Of a stretch of 64,000 nucleotides of DNA, positions 27,342 to 36,866 are shown in pieces. Below the pieces are notes generated by a model. That model was given only the letters and a program-made list of their open reading frames with translations. It did not search any database and was not told where the DNA came from. The DNA lies in the NCBI GenBank assembly GCA_020248985.1, contig JADCGL010000010.1, forward strand, positions 1 to 64,000, read 5' to 3'. Source of the stretch: Telmatospirillum sp. (lineage in GTDB: Bacteria; Pseudomonadota; Alphaproteobacteria; CACIAM-22H2). The translations under genes were made by a program, and so were the position numbers. Every line of letters begins with the position of its first letter. The stretch's first letter is position 1.

Positions 27342-28205
27342 ATGTCGCGCATCGCCTACGTGAATGGCCGCTACGTTCCGCATGCGCAGGCGCGCGTGCA
27401 TATCGACGACCGCGGCTACCAATTCGGCGATGGCATCTACGAAGTCTGCGCCGTGCGCGGCGGGCACATGATCGACAACGGGCCGCATCTCGACCGGCTA
27501 GAGCGCTCCTTGCGCGAAATGGCGATGGCGATGCCAATGTCGCGCGCAGCGTTGGAATGCGTGATGCGCGAGACGATCCGGCGCAATCTCGTGCGCGACG
27601 GCATCGTGTATCTGCAGATGACGCGCGGCGTTGCCCCGCGCGACCACGCGTTCCCGAAGCATCCCAAGACGCAGATCGTCGTGACCGCGCGCAACGCCAA
27701 GCCGCACGCGGCCGCGATGGTCGAGGACGGCGTCAAAGCCATCGTGCAGCCCGACATTCGCTGGGGGCGCTGCGACATCAAGACGATCTCTTTGCTGCCC
27801 AACTGCATAGCAAAGCAGGCGGCGCGCGTCGCGGGCGCTTACGAGGCCATCCTCGTCGACGAAAACGGCGTGGTGACAGAGGGCAGCTCGTCCAATGCCT
27901 GGATCGTCACGCAAGACGGCAAGCTCGTCACGCGTCCGCCGTCCAACGACATTCTGAACGGCATCACGCGCCTCGAGATCATCAGGATTGCCAAAGCGCT
28001 CGGCCTTGCTTTCGAGGAGCGCGCCTTCACGCTCGATGAGATGCGACGGGCGCGCGAGGCGTTCGTGACGTCGGCCTCGTCCTTCGCGATGCCGGTCACG
28101 CAGCTCGACGAAGCACCCATCGCCAACGGCAAGCCCGGCACATTGGCACTGCGGCTGCGCGCGGCATATCTGGCGCATATGGACCAGCAGGCTGGCGCTG
28201 CATGA
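27342..28205 (+). CDS. dat: D-amino-acid (D-alanine) aminotransferase, PLP class IV
   Basis: A fold-type IV PLP enzyme of 287 aa. The PLP-binding lysine is Lys147 in GRCDIKTISLLPN, and the family motifs DRGYQFGDGIYEV, MTRGVAPRDH and ITRLEIIRIA are present. Sequence RGVAPRDHAFP and the substrate-loop residues favour D-alanine aminotransferase over branched-chain aminotransferase or 4-amino-4-deoxychorismate lyase, though specificity cannot be proven from sequence. The ATG at 27342 lies 19 bases after ntrX and has AGAGGG upstream. It overlaps the HAD gene by ATGA. Position between ntrX and hfq is common in this class. Confidence 0.87.
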   Translation: MSRIAYVNGRYVPHAQARVHIDDRGYQFGDGIYEVCAVRGGHMIDNGPHLDRLERSLREMAMAMPMSRAALECVMRETIRRNLVRDGIVYLQMTRGVAPRDHAFPKHPKTQIVVTARNAKPHAAAMVEDGVKAIVQPDIRWGRCDIKTISLLPNCIAKQAARVAGAYEAILVDENGVVTEGSSSNAWIVTQDGKLVTRPPSNDILNGITRLEIIRIAKALGLAFEERAFTLDEMRRAREAFVTSASSFAMPVTQLDEAPIANGKPGTLALRLRAAYLAHMDQQAGAA

Positions 28206-28906
28206 GCGCTGGCCTTGCTCGGCCGCGCGCGGTTCTGTTCGATTGGGACAACACGCTCGTCGACAGCTGGGAAACGCTGCGCGTGGCGATCAACGCGGCT
28301 CTGGTTGCGTTCGGCCAAGCGCCGTGGACGATTGCCGAGACCCGCCAGCGCGTGCGCCGCTCGCTTCGCGATTCGTTTCCCGAGCTTTTTGGCGACGATT
28401 GGCAGCGGGCGCGCGACGTCTTCTACCAAACCTTCGAAGCCGAGCATCTCAAGACGGTCACGGCACTGCCGGGTGCCGCCGCCTTGGTCGCCGAACTTGC
28501 CGCCGAAGTGCCGCTCGGCGTGGTCTCAAACAAACACGGCAATCTCTTGCGGCGCGAGGCAGCACATCTCGGCTGGTCCAGCTATTTCCGCAGCCTCGTG
28601 GGGGCGACGGACGCGCCGCGCGACAAGCCCGACCGCGCCCCCGTCGATCAAGCGCTGGCAGCCTTGGCAGTGAATGGTATCCAAGCACCGCAAAGCCAAG
28701 ATGTTTGGTTTGTCGGCGATACGGCGCTTGATATGCAGACCGCGCATGCGGCAGGCTGTATCCCAGTCCTTTTTGGCGCAGGCCACGGCGAGGACGCGGC
28801 TTTGGCCGCCTATCCGCCGCGTTTTCGCGTCGAAACCTTGGACGATTTGGGGCAAATCTGGCGGGGGCTGCAATTGCCCCGGGATCGCCCTAAATCACTT
28901 CCATGA
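28202..28906 (+). CDS. HAD-family hydrolase (phosphoglycolate phosphatase-like)
   Basis: A HAD-superfamily phosphatase of 234 aa. Motif I is DWDNTLVDS with the nucleophile Asp near residue 16, motif II is GVVSNK, and motif IV is FVGDTALDM. The helical cap inserted after motif I resembles phosphoglycolate phosphatase/Gph-like enzymes; the exact substrate is unknown. The ATG overlaps the preceding aminotransferase stop. About 100 bases without a gene follow before hfq. Confidence 0.88.
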   Translation: MSAGLARPRAVLFDWDNTLVDSWETLRVAINAALVAFGQAPWTIAETRQRVRRSLRDSFPELFGDDWQRARDVFYQTFEAEHLKTVTALPGAAALVAELAAEVPLGVVSNKHGNLLRREAAHLGWSSYFRSLVGATDAPRDKPDRAPVDQALAALAVNGIQAPQSQDVWFVGDTALDMQTAHAAGCIPVLFGAGHGEDAALAAYPPRFRVETLDDLGQIWRGLQLPRDRPKSLP

Positions 28907-28959
28907 TGGCGACCCGCACCGGGATCTAGGTGTTGGTTTTTGGTCCATCTTCGCACCGG

Positions 28960-28981
28960 CCGCTGTCGCCAAAGGCAGCGG
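28960..28981 (+). other. Hairpin in the hfq leader
   Basis: CCGCTG and CAGCGG can pair across a ten-base loop containing AAAGG, followed by TCGCAAAAACAG, 25 bases before the hfq start. It may end transcripts from upstream or belong to the hfq leader, where Hfq is known to bind its own message in other bacteria. Function is inferred only. Confidence 0.35.
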
Positions 28982-29006
28982 TCGCAAAAACAGAAGGGCA
29001 CCGACC

Positions 29007-29258
29007 ATGTCCGCCGAAAAATCGCAGAACGTCCAAGACGTTTTTCTGAACCACATCCGCAAGAACAAGACCTCCGTCACGATCTTCCTTGTCAACGGCG
29101 TTAAGCTGCAGGGGATCGTGACCTGGTTTGACAATTTCTCGGTGCTGCTGCGCCGCGACGGCCACAGCCAGCTCGTCTACAAGCACGCGATCTCGACCGT
29201 GATGCCGACGGGCCCGATCGCGCTGTTCGACGGCGACAAAGACGGGGGCGAAGGCTAA
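29007..29258 (+). CDS. hfq: RNA chaperone Hfq
   Basis: The hexameric Sm-like RNA chaperone that assists small regulatory RNAs, 83 aa. Sm1 appears as [20 protein letters not shown] and Sm2 as the [10 protein letters not shown] segment, the usual YKHAIST hallmark. The start is the ATG at 29007, preceded by AGAAGGGC; the frame upstream is non-conserved. The short acidic tail DGDKDGGEG resembles other alphaproteobacterial Hfq proteins. It is followed four bases later by hflX, the usual neighbour. Confidence 0.97.
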   Translation: MSAEKSQNVQDVFLNHIRKNKTSVTIFLVNGVKLQGIVTWFDNFSVLLRRDGHSQLVYKHAISTVMPTGPIALFDGDKDGGEG

Positions 29259-29262
29259 CGCC

Positions 29263-30639
29263 TTGTCGCGCAAACCCACCGAACCGTCCGTCGACCTGAA
29301 GGCGCAGAAAGCCGAAGCCGAAGAAAAGGCGCTCGTCGAGTTTGCCGCGCGCAAAACCGAGGGGAAGTGCCTCGTCGTGCATCCGGCGCACAAGGGCAAA
29401 TCCCGCTCGCCGCTTGAGCGTTCGCCCGAAGCCAAGCTCGAAGAGGCGGTAGGGCTTGCGCGCGCGATCGATCTCAACGTCGCGGCGCGCGAGGTCGTGC
29501 GCCTCAATGCGTTCCGTCCTTCGACGCTGCTGGGCCAGGGGACGGTCGCGCGCCTCAAGGAGTTGATCCGCGAAGCGGGCATCGCTGTCGTCGTGATGGA
29601 CGCCACGCTGGGGCCTGTGCAGCAGCGCAATCTCGAAAAGGAATGGGCGGTCAAGGTGCTCGACCGCACCGGCCTTATCCTCGAGATTTTCGGCGCCCGC
29701 GCACGCACGGCCGAAGGGCGGCTGCAGGTCGAGCTTGCGCAATTGAGCTACCAGAAGAGCCGCCTCGTGCGAACCTGGACGCACTTGGAGCGCCAGCGCG
29801 GCGGTTTCGGCTTCTTGGCCGGTCCCGGCGAAAGCCAGCTCGAAAGCGACCGCCGCATGATCGGCGACAAGATCATCCGTTTGAAGCGCGATCTCGAAGA
29901 GGTCAAGCGCACGCGCGCCTTGCATCGCCGCTCGCGCGAGCGGGTCCCCTATCCGGTTGTCGCCCTCGTGGGCTACACAAACGCGGGCAAATCGACCTTG
30001 TTCAACCGCCTTGTGCATGCGCGCGTGCTGGCGGCCGACATGCTGTTCGCAACGCTCGATCCCACGATGCGCGCCCTCGAATTGCCGTCGGGCCGCAAGA
30101 TCATCCTATCCGACACGGTCGGTTTTGTTGCCGACCTGCCGCACGATCTGGTCGCGGCGTTTCGCGCAACGCTCGAAGAGGTGCTGGCGGCCGACCTCGT
30201 GCTGCATGTGCACGACGTCGCCCATCCCGAGACGGACGCGCAGGCGAGCGACGTGCGCGCGGTGCTGGCCGAGCTGGGCCGCAGCCCGGCCGCCGACAAT
30301 CCCTTCATCGACGTGCTGAACAAGGCCGATCTGCTCGCCCCCGAAGCGCACGCAGCCTTGCTCGAGCGGGCCGCACGCGAGCCGGATACGGCAGTGGTGT
30401 CCGCCGTTACGGGCGACGGCTGCACCGATCTGCTCGAACGCATCGAACGGCGACTCGCCGCGATTCGCGAGACGGTCGAATACGATCTCGATTTTGCCGA
30501 CGGTGCCGATCTCGCCTGGCTTCATTCGCACGGCCGCGTGCTTGAAAGCCGCAGCGAAGAGGGGCGCCTGCACGTGGTTGTCGCGCTCGATCCGGCCGAC
30601 CGCAAGCGCTTCGAACATCGCCGCGCGGCCGCGTCGTGA
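29263..30639 (+). CDS. hflX: Ribosome-associated GTPase HflX
   Basis: A GTPase of 458 aa that binds the large ribosomal subunit and helps split stalled ribosomes. G1 is GYTNAGKSTLFNRL, G3 is DTVGFVADLPH, and G4 is NKADLL. The N-terminal domain with NAFRPSTLLGQG and the HflX-specific GPGESQLESDRR are present. The gene starts with TTG at 29263, four bases after hfq, with the GGGGGCGAAGG of the hfq end as ribosome-binding site. Translational coupling to hfq is likely. It overlaps the next gene by four bases. Confidence 0.94.
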   Translation: MSRKPTEPSVDLKAQKAEAEEKALVEFAARKTEGKCLVVHPAHKGKSRSPLERSPEAKLEEAVGLARAIDLNVAAREVVRLNAFRPSTLLGQGTVARLKELIREAGIAVVVMDATLGPVQQRNLEKEWAVKVLDRTGLILEIFGARARTAEGRLQVELAQLSYQKSRLVRTWTHLERQRGGFGFLAGPGESQLESDRRMIGDKIIRLKRDLEEVKRTRALHRRSRERVPYPVVALVGYTNAGKSTLFNRLVHARVLAADMLFATLDPTMRALELPSGRKIILSDTVGFVADLPHDLVAAFRATLEEVLAADLVLHVHDVAHPETDAQASDVRAVLAELGRSPAADNPFIDVLNKADLLAPEAHAALLERAAREPDTAVVSAVTGDGCTDLLERIERRLAAIRETVEYDLDFADGADLAWLHSHGRVLESRSEEGRLHVVVALDPADRKRFEHRRAAAS

Positions 30640-31595
30640 CTTCCGCTGCACTGCCCGAATTGCCGCCGATCGAAGTGCTGCCGCGCGACCTTTCGGCCTG
30701 GGAAGCGGGCAATACCGGCACGCCGTTTGTGCATCGCTTCGAAAGCGGCGTTGCAGGGCCGACGGCGCTGGTCGTCGGTCTCACGCACGGCAACGAATTC
30801 TGCGGTGCTGAAACTTTGCACTGGGCCTTGTCGCAAGGTCTGCGGCCGCGTAAGGGCACGCTCGTGCTGGCCTTCGCCAACATCGCGGCCTATCGCAGCT
30901 TCGATGCGACAAAGCCGCTTGACAGCCGTTTCGTCGATCGCGACATGAACCGCGTCTGGCGCAACGACTGGCTCGAAAACGAACGCACCGTCGAGGCCGC
31001 GCGCGCGCGCGCATTGCGTCCCTTCGTCGATGCGGCCGATTTCGTGCTCGACATCCATTCGACGACGTTCGACGTTCGGCCGTTTTTTGTCGGTGCGCGG
31101 GTGCCACGCGCGCGCGCTTTGGCGACGCGCATCGGCTATCCGCGCACGATCCTGCTCGAAGACAGCGTGTTCGAAGGCCGCACGATGATCGAGTACGCGC
31201 CCTTTGCCGCCAAAGACGGCGACAAGGCGGCTCTTGTCGTCGAGTGCGGCGCGCACTTCCTGGCGCGCTCGGTCGATGTCGCCAAGGCGACCTTCCTCGA
31301 TTTTCTCGGTTGTCTCGAAATGCTCGACCCGGCGTTCGTGAAGCAGCACCGCCCGACGGTGGCGCCCGCACCGGCGGGCATCTACGACGTGTCGGTCGTG
31401 CATGTCGCCAAGTCCGACACGCCGCATTTTGTGCGGCCCTTCGTCGGGTTCGAGGAGGTGGACGAGGGCACGCTTATCGCACGCGACGGTGATCTCGAAA
31501 TCCGTGCGCCCTATCCGCGCTGTACCGTGCTGTTCCCGAAGGCGATTCCGGCCAAAGGGCGGGAGCTGGTTACGCTCGGCCGCCGGGTCGATTGA
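30636..31595 (+). CDS. Aspartoacylase/succinylglutamate desuccinylase family enzyme
   Basis: A zinc carboxypeptidase-like deacylase of 319 aa, AstE/AspA superfamily. Zinc-ligand motifs are visible: LTHGNEFCGAE (His and Glu) and VLDIHSTTF (second His), with the substrate-binding DRDMNRVWR. The catalytic Glu region is probably VVECGAH. It starts at GTG 30636, overlapping the hflX stop as GTGA. Exact acyl substrate is unknown; no arginine succinyltransferase genes are adjacent. Confidence 0.85.
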   Translation: MTSAALPELPPIEVLPRDLSAWEAGNTGTPFVHRFESGVAGPTALVVGLTHGNEFCGAETLHWALSQGLRPRKGTLVLAFANIAAYRSFDATKPLDSRFVDRDMNRVWRNDWLENERTVEAARARALRPFVDAADFVLDIHSTTFDVRPFFVGARVPRARALATRIGYPRTILLEDSVFEGRTMIEYAPFAAKDGDKAALVVECGAHFLARSVDVAKATFLDFLGCLEMLDPAFVKQHRPTVAPAPAGIYDVSVVHVAKSDTPHFVRPFVGFEEVDEGTLIARDGDLEIRAPYPRCTVLFPKAIPAKGRELVTLGRRVD

Positions 31596-31637
31596 GAACT
31601 TCTCCTAACTTTATGAAAATATTAATTTTCTATTCGT

Positions 31638-31666
31638 TTGACTTCGCCCGGGCCGAGGCCTAGAAC
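31638..31666 (+). promoter_or_regulatory. groESL promoter
   Basis: TTGACT and TAGAAC lie 17 bases apart, a good housekeeping-type promoter, ending three bases before the CIRCE operator. Transcription should start inside the operator. The sequence just upstream (about 31600-31640) is AT-rich. Confidence 0.65.
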
Positions 31667-31668
31667 GC

Positions 31669-31695
31669 TTGGCACTCGTTGGGGGAGACTGCTAA
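31669..31695 (+). promoter_or_regulatory. CIRCE operator (HrcA binding site) of groESL
   Basis: TTGGCACTC-N9-GACTGCTAA differs from the CIRCE consensus TTAGCACTC-N9-GAGTGCTAA at one base in each arm. It overlaps the expected transcription start of groES, so HrcA repression with release at high temperature is expected. The hrcA gene is not in this window. Confidence 0.85.
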
Positions 31696-31747
31696 CAGGC
31701 ATCTCCGCCCGGCGTTTTCGAAGAACCCTCCCGGAGGAGATTGCACG

Positions 31748-32035
31748 ATGAAATTCCGGCCGTTGAACGACCGAGTCCTGGTCGAAGCCCTCGACCAAGA
31801 AACCAAGACCAAGGGCGGGATCATCATTCCCGATACCGCCAAGGAAAAGCCGCAGCAGGGCAAGGTCATTGCCGCCGGTCCCGGTGCGCGCACCGAAGAC
31901 GGCAAGCTGCAGCCGATGGGCGTGAAGTCCGGCGACAAGATCCTGTTCGGCAAGTGGTCGGGCACGGAAGTGAAGATCGACGGCAAGGACCTTCTGATCA
32001 TGAAGGAATCCGACATTCTCGGCGTGATCGAATAA
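31748..32035 (+). CDS. groES: Co-chaperonin GroES
   Basis: The heptameric lid of the GroEL chaperonin, 95 aa: [18 protein letters not shown] at the start, the mobile-loop [20 protein letters not shown], and a typical end [14 protein letters not shown]. The ATG at 31748 has a strong GGAGGA upstream. groEL follows 45 bases later in the same operon, under the CIRCE-controlled promoter. Confidence 0.98.
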   Translation: MKFRPLNDRVLVEALDQETKTKGGIIIPDTAKEKPQQGKVIAAGPGARTEDGKLQPMGVKSGDKILFGKWSGTEVKIDGKDLLIMKESDILGVIE

Positions 32036-33736
<1,701 letters not shown>

Positions 33737-33766
33737 GTCCTATTCGCCTATATTTCTCGGCATTGG

Positions 33767-33801
33767 ACGGGGCGGAAGGGTAACCTTCCGCCCCGTTTTT
33801 T
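33767..33801 (+). terminator. Rho-independent terminator of groESL
   Basis: ACGGGGCGGAAGG pairs perfectly with CCTTCCGCCCCGT across a GTAA loop, followed by six T. It ends the groESL transcript. Confidence 0.92.
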
Positions 33802-33822
33802 CGACAAACGCGAGATGCCAAG

Positions 33823-34047
33823 ATGGCTAGCAAGATCGGCGAATTAGTGAGCCTTGTGCGTCGGATCGGCGACCCGGCGAATGCACAAGACGACCAGTGG
33901 GAACATGACGCGCGCAAGCTCGGCGCGTCCGACGAGTTTATCCAAGCCTGCCGTCAGGTCCGCGGCTGCGTCGATTCGGGCATGTCGAACGACACCCTAA
34001 CCGCCGCGATCGACCGCGCGACCAACATCCTCCTCTATTTCCTGTAG
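33823..34047 (+). CDS. Small protein of unknown function
   Basis: A 74-residue protein between the groESL terminator and the convergent chemoreceptor gene. Sequence is helix-prone with a Cys pair (ACRQVRGC) and a hydrophobic end (NILLYFL). Codon use matches the rest of the window, and the ATG at 33823 is clear, with GAGATGCC upstream as a weak ribosome site. I recognise no family. Its stop lies 12 bases from the chemoreceptor stop. Confidence 0.5.
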   Translation: MASKIGELVSLVRRIGDPANAQDDQWEHDARKLGASDEFIQACRQVRGCVDSGMSNDTLTAAIDRATNILLYFL

Positions 34048-34059
34048 GCGCCGAGCCGC

Positions 34060-36366
34060 TTACGCGGCGCGGACGCTCTGCAGGAAGCGATCGACCTCTT
34101 GGCGCAGGCGTGCCGATTCGGCCGACAGGTCTGCCGAAGCGGTGCTCATCTGCTTGGCCGAGACGCCGGCATCCTGGGCAGCCAGCGTGACGCTGCTGAT
34201 CGTTTGCGAAACTTCCTGCGTGCCCTGGGCGGCCTGCTGGACGTTGCGCGCGATTTCGGCCGTCGAAGCCCCTTGCTCCTCGACCGCGGCGGCGATGGCG
34301 GCAGCAATCGTATCGATGCGCTCGATCGTCTCGCGGATCGTGCGGATAGCACCCACCGTCTCGCCGGTCGCCGACTGTATCTCGGAGATCTGGCTGCCGA
34401 TTTCGTCGGTGGCGCGCGCGGTCTGGCTGGCGAGGTTCTTGACCTCGGAGGCGACGACCGCGAAGCCCTTGCCCGCATCGCCCGCGCGTGCGGCTTCGAT
34501 GGTGGCGTTGAGAGCCAGCAGATTGGTCTGCGACGCGATGCTGCTGATCAGCTTCACGACCTCGCCGATCTTTTCGGCCGACGAGGAGAGTTTGTCGACC
34601 TGCTGCGAGGTGCGCTTGGCATCTTCGACCGCATTGCGCGCGATCGCGGCCGATTCCGACACCTGGCGGCTGATCTCGTGGATCGACGCGGTGAGTTCCT
34701 CGGCGGCCGAGGCGACCGTCTGGACGTTTGCCGAGGCCTGCTCGGACGCCGTCGCGACGATCGTGGACTGGCGCATCGTCTCGTCGGCCGAAACGCCCAT
34801 GGCGGCCGAGCCCGTCTTCATCTGTGCGGCCGAGCTGGCGACCTGATCGACGACGCTCTTGACGTTCTTCTCGAAATCGTCGGCAAGCATCGTCTGGCGG
34901 GTGACGACGTTCCACACGAGCATCGGCCCGACATAGACCCCGGCCTTGTCGCGGATCGCCGAGGCGCGCACGTCGAAGATCTCCTTGCCGATATGCAGCG
35001 TGGCGCGGCGCGGCAGAGCGGCGGCGTCGGCGAGCGCTGCGGGCTGCAGCACCGAGTCCCGATGCAGGGCGCCGAGCTCGGTGCCGACCAGCGCATCGGG
35101 CGCGCACGGCAGATGCTCGGCGACGCTGCGCAAGGCTTCGACCGCGGCCCGGTTGGCGAAGCCGATGCGGAAGCCGTTCTTGGGATCGGCCGTCATCACC
35201 GGCGTGGGCATTTCCTCGACCATCTGGCGCAGGCGGAAGGACTGGCCGACGGTCTCGCACAGGGCGCGCATGGCATTGAGGAGTGCGCCGAGTTCGTCCT
35301 TGCGCGTGCTGGCATCGACCGCGACGTCGTCGCGGCCGTTCGCGAGCTTGTTCGCGACGTCGACGACGACCGCAAGCGGACGCTTGAGGCTGGCCACGAA
35401 CGCCACGGCGATAAGCAGCGCGAGCATAAGCGCCAACGCGCCCCCGATCGTCATCAGCCACTCGCGCAGTCTCACAGCTGCTTCGGCTTCTGCAACAGCG
35501 ACCGCGGCGCGGGCCTCGAGCGACTTGCGGAGCTCGTCGGTCAGAGCCGACAGGGCATTGCCCTGGGCGCGAAACACAGCGCGGACGGCTTCGAGGTCCT
35601 TGATCGTTTGCTGGATCTTGAGATTTTCGTCGCGATAGGCCGTGATGGCCGTGATCGATGCGTCGATGCGGGCAGCGAAGGCGCCGGGTGCGCCACGTCG
35701 GGCTTCGTTCCCTGCCGCGATCGCCTCGTTCAGCGTGCGCACGGCGCTTTCCATGTCGGCGTCGGCTTGGCTGGTGCGGTAGCGCATCGCGGGCAGGCGG
35801 CCGCGCATGTAATGTTCGGTCGCCATGTTGAGGGAACTCGCCGTCGTCGATTGGCCCGATGCGGTAGCCTCGTCGCGCAGACGCTGCAGGTTCGCGAGCA
35901 CCGTCGGCCCGACGCTGTCGAGTTCGCCGCCCAACCTTGCGCGTGCGGCGAAGTGCCCTTGGATGGTGGCCCAGCTTTCGTCCCGATATTTGCTGAGCGT
36001 GGTTTTGTAGGCAGCGACGTTCGACTTTTCGGCATCGTTGATCTTGGCGTTTTCCAGATCTTTTACGGCTGCATCGAGGCGTCCGAACGTGGCGCCGACG
36101 GCGTCTGCCTGCGCTTGGGTCGGCGCTTGCAGCCAGATATTGATTGCGTTTCGGGTTTGCGTCATTCGCAGTTCGACGAGCTGGGCGAAGTCGTAGATTG
36201 TGCTGATTTCAGCGGCACTGGTTGATTCGGCAGCGGTCCGTTTGAATCCGAGGACGCCGTAGGCCGATGCGGCCGCCAGCAGCAGGCCAAGCAAGCCGAA
36301 TGCGGCATAAACTTGGCCGACAAGGGAAAACCGACCGAAAGGATTGAGCGATGCGAATGCGGACAT
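34060..36366 (-). CDS. Methyl-accepting chemotaxis protein
   Basis: A chemoreceptor of 768 aa. A transmembrane helix lies near residues 17-40, a long helical periplasmic sensor region (about 45-300) follows, and a second membrane helix sits near 308-330. Next come HAMP ([16 protein letters not shown]), a PAS-like segment around residues 375-480 ([20 protein letters not shown]), and the signalling domain. The hairpin tip [19 protein letters not shown] is intact. The extended helical sensor could be an HBM-type ligand-binding domain; the ligand is unknown. The tail SVRAA lacks a CheR-binding pentapeptide. A degraded copy of its 3' end sits upstream, and a CtrA-type site precedes the start. Confidence 0.94.
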   Translation of the reverse strand: MSAFASLNPFGRFSLVGQVYAAFGLLGLLLAAASAYGVLGFKRTAAESTSAAEISTIYDFAQLVELRMTQTRNAINIWLQAPTQAQADAVGATFGRLDAAVKDLENAKINDAEKSNVAAYKTTLSKYRDESWATIQGHFAARARLGGELDSVGPTVLANLQRLRDEATASGQSTTASSLNMATEHYMRGRLPAMRYRTSQADADMESAVRTLNEAIAAGNEARRGAPGAFAARIDASITAITAYRDENLKIQQTIKDLEAVRAVFRAQGNALSALTDELRKSLEARAAVAVAEAEAAVRLREWLMTIGGALALMLALLIAVAFVASLKRPLAVVVDVANKLANGRDDVAVDASTRKDELGALLNAMRALCETVGQSFRLRQMVEEMPTPVMTADPKNGFRIGFANRAAVEALRSVAEHLPCAPDALVGTELGALHRDSVLQPAALADAAALPRRATLHIGKEIFDVRASAIRDKAGVYVGPMLVWNVVTRQTMLADDFEKNVKSVVDQVASSAAQMKTGSAAMGVSADETMRQSTIVATASEQASANVQTVASAAEELTASIHEISRQVSESAAIARNAVEDAKRTSQQVDKLSSSAEKIGEVVKLISSIASQTNLLALNATIEAARAGDAGKGFAVVASEVKNLASQTARATDEIGSQISEIQSATGETVGAIRTIRETIERIDTIAAAIAAAVEEQGASTAEIARNVQQAAQGTQEVSQTISSVTLAAQDAGVSAKQMSTASADLSAESARLRQEVDRFLQSVRAA

Positions 36367-36410
36367 GGGGGGCCTCCGTTTTGAATTTCCGGCAAGTTAT
36401 TCGGAAAGAT

Positions 36411-36426
36411 TTAAACGGTGATTAAC
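36411..36426 (-). promoter_or_regulatory. Candidate CtrA binding site upstream of the chemoreceptor gene
   Basis: TTAA-N7-TTAAC matches the full CtrA recognition sequence of alphaproteobacteria without mismatch. It lies 45 bases upstream of the chemoreceptor start, in an AT-rich promoter-like region. CtrA controls motility genes widely in this class, and a SciP-type CtrA modulator is encoded in this window. The half-sites are symmetric, so orientation is assigned from the gene it precedes. Confidence 0.5.
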
Positions 36427-36744
36427 AGAACCCAGGAAAGCAGAAAAAATGTTTACGCCATCAATGGTTTAACATGAAGATGGTGTGAATATTTATGTAG
36501 TCACTGTATTGTTTGATCTCTCTATAGAATTTTAGTTTCTGGCAGAAAGAAGTTGCGATCAGACAAACCTCAGACCGCCTTCCCGTCAAGAAATGTAAAT
36601 TCCGCGCAGGCACAGCGAACAGTATCAATTGTATGCCTGACGCATTCATGCCTTTCGGCAAGTGCCGACATGTCGCGCCAAACAATCCTTTTTACGACGA
36701 TGCCGAGACGCCCCTCTATTGCTCTCGCCTCTTGCGCTCCGCGC
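36427..36744. other. Non-coding AT-rich spacer
   Basis: Between the chemoreceptor promoter and the chemoreceptor remnant there are about 320 bases of unusually AT-rich sequence up to about 36600, then mixed composition. A 74-codon minus-strand frame here (36461-36685) has no ribosome-binding site and no recognisable protein. I see no further gene, tRNA or terminator. Confidence 0.5.
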
Positions 36745-36862
36745 ACGCGGCGCGGACGCTCCGCAGGAGGCGATAGACCTCTTGGCGCAGGCGCGCGATT
36801 TCGGCCGTCGAAGCCCCTTGCTCCTCCACCGCGGCGGCGATTGCGGCCGCTGCCGCCGGCGC
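36745..36862 (-). pseudogene. Remnant of a chemoreceptor gene 3' end with internal deletion
   Basis: Read on the minus strand, this encodes [17 protein letters not shown] joined directly to LRQEVYRLLRSVRAA. Both parts match the intact chemoreceptor (34060-36366) closely, but about 45 residues between them are missing. The deletion joint falls at a short repeated Ala-Arg (GCGCG) sequence. The stop codon position is changed from TAA to TGC, and there is no upstream coding part. It is a clear relic of a second chemoreceptor copy, lying immediately beyond the fliK-like stop. Confidence 0.85.
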
Positions 36863-36866
36863 AAAG

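Noticed and set aside
36461-36685. A 74-codon minus-strand frame in the AT-rich spacer
   Set aside because: It has no ribosome-binding site and no similarity to any known protein, and it covers the likely chemoreceptor promoter region.
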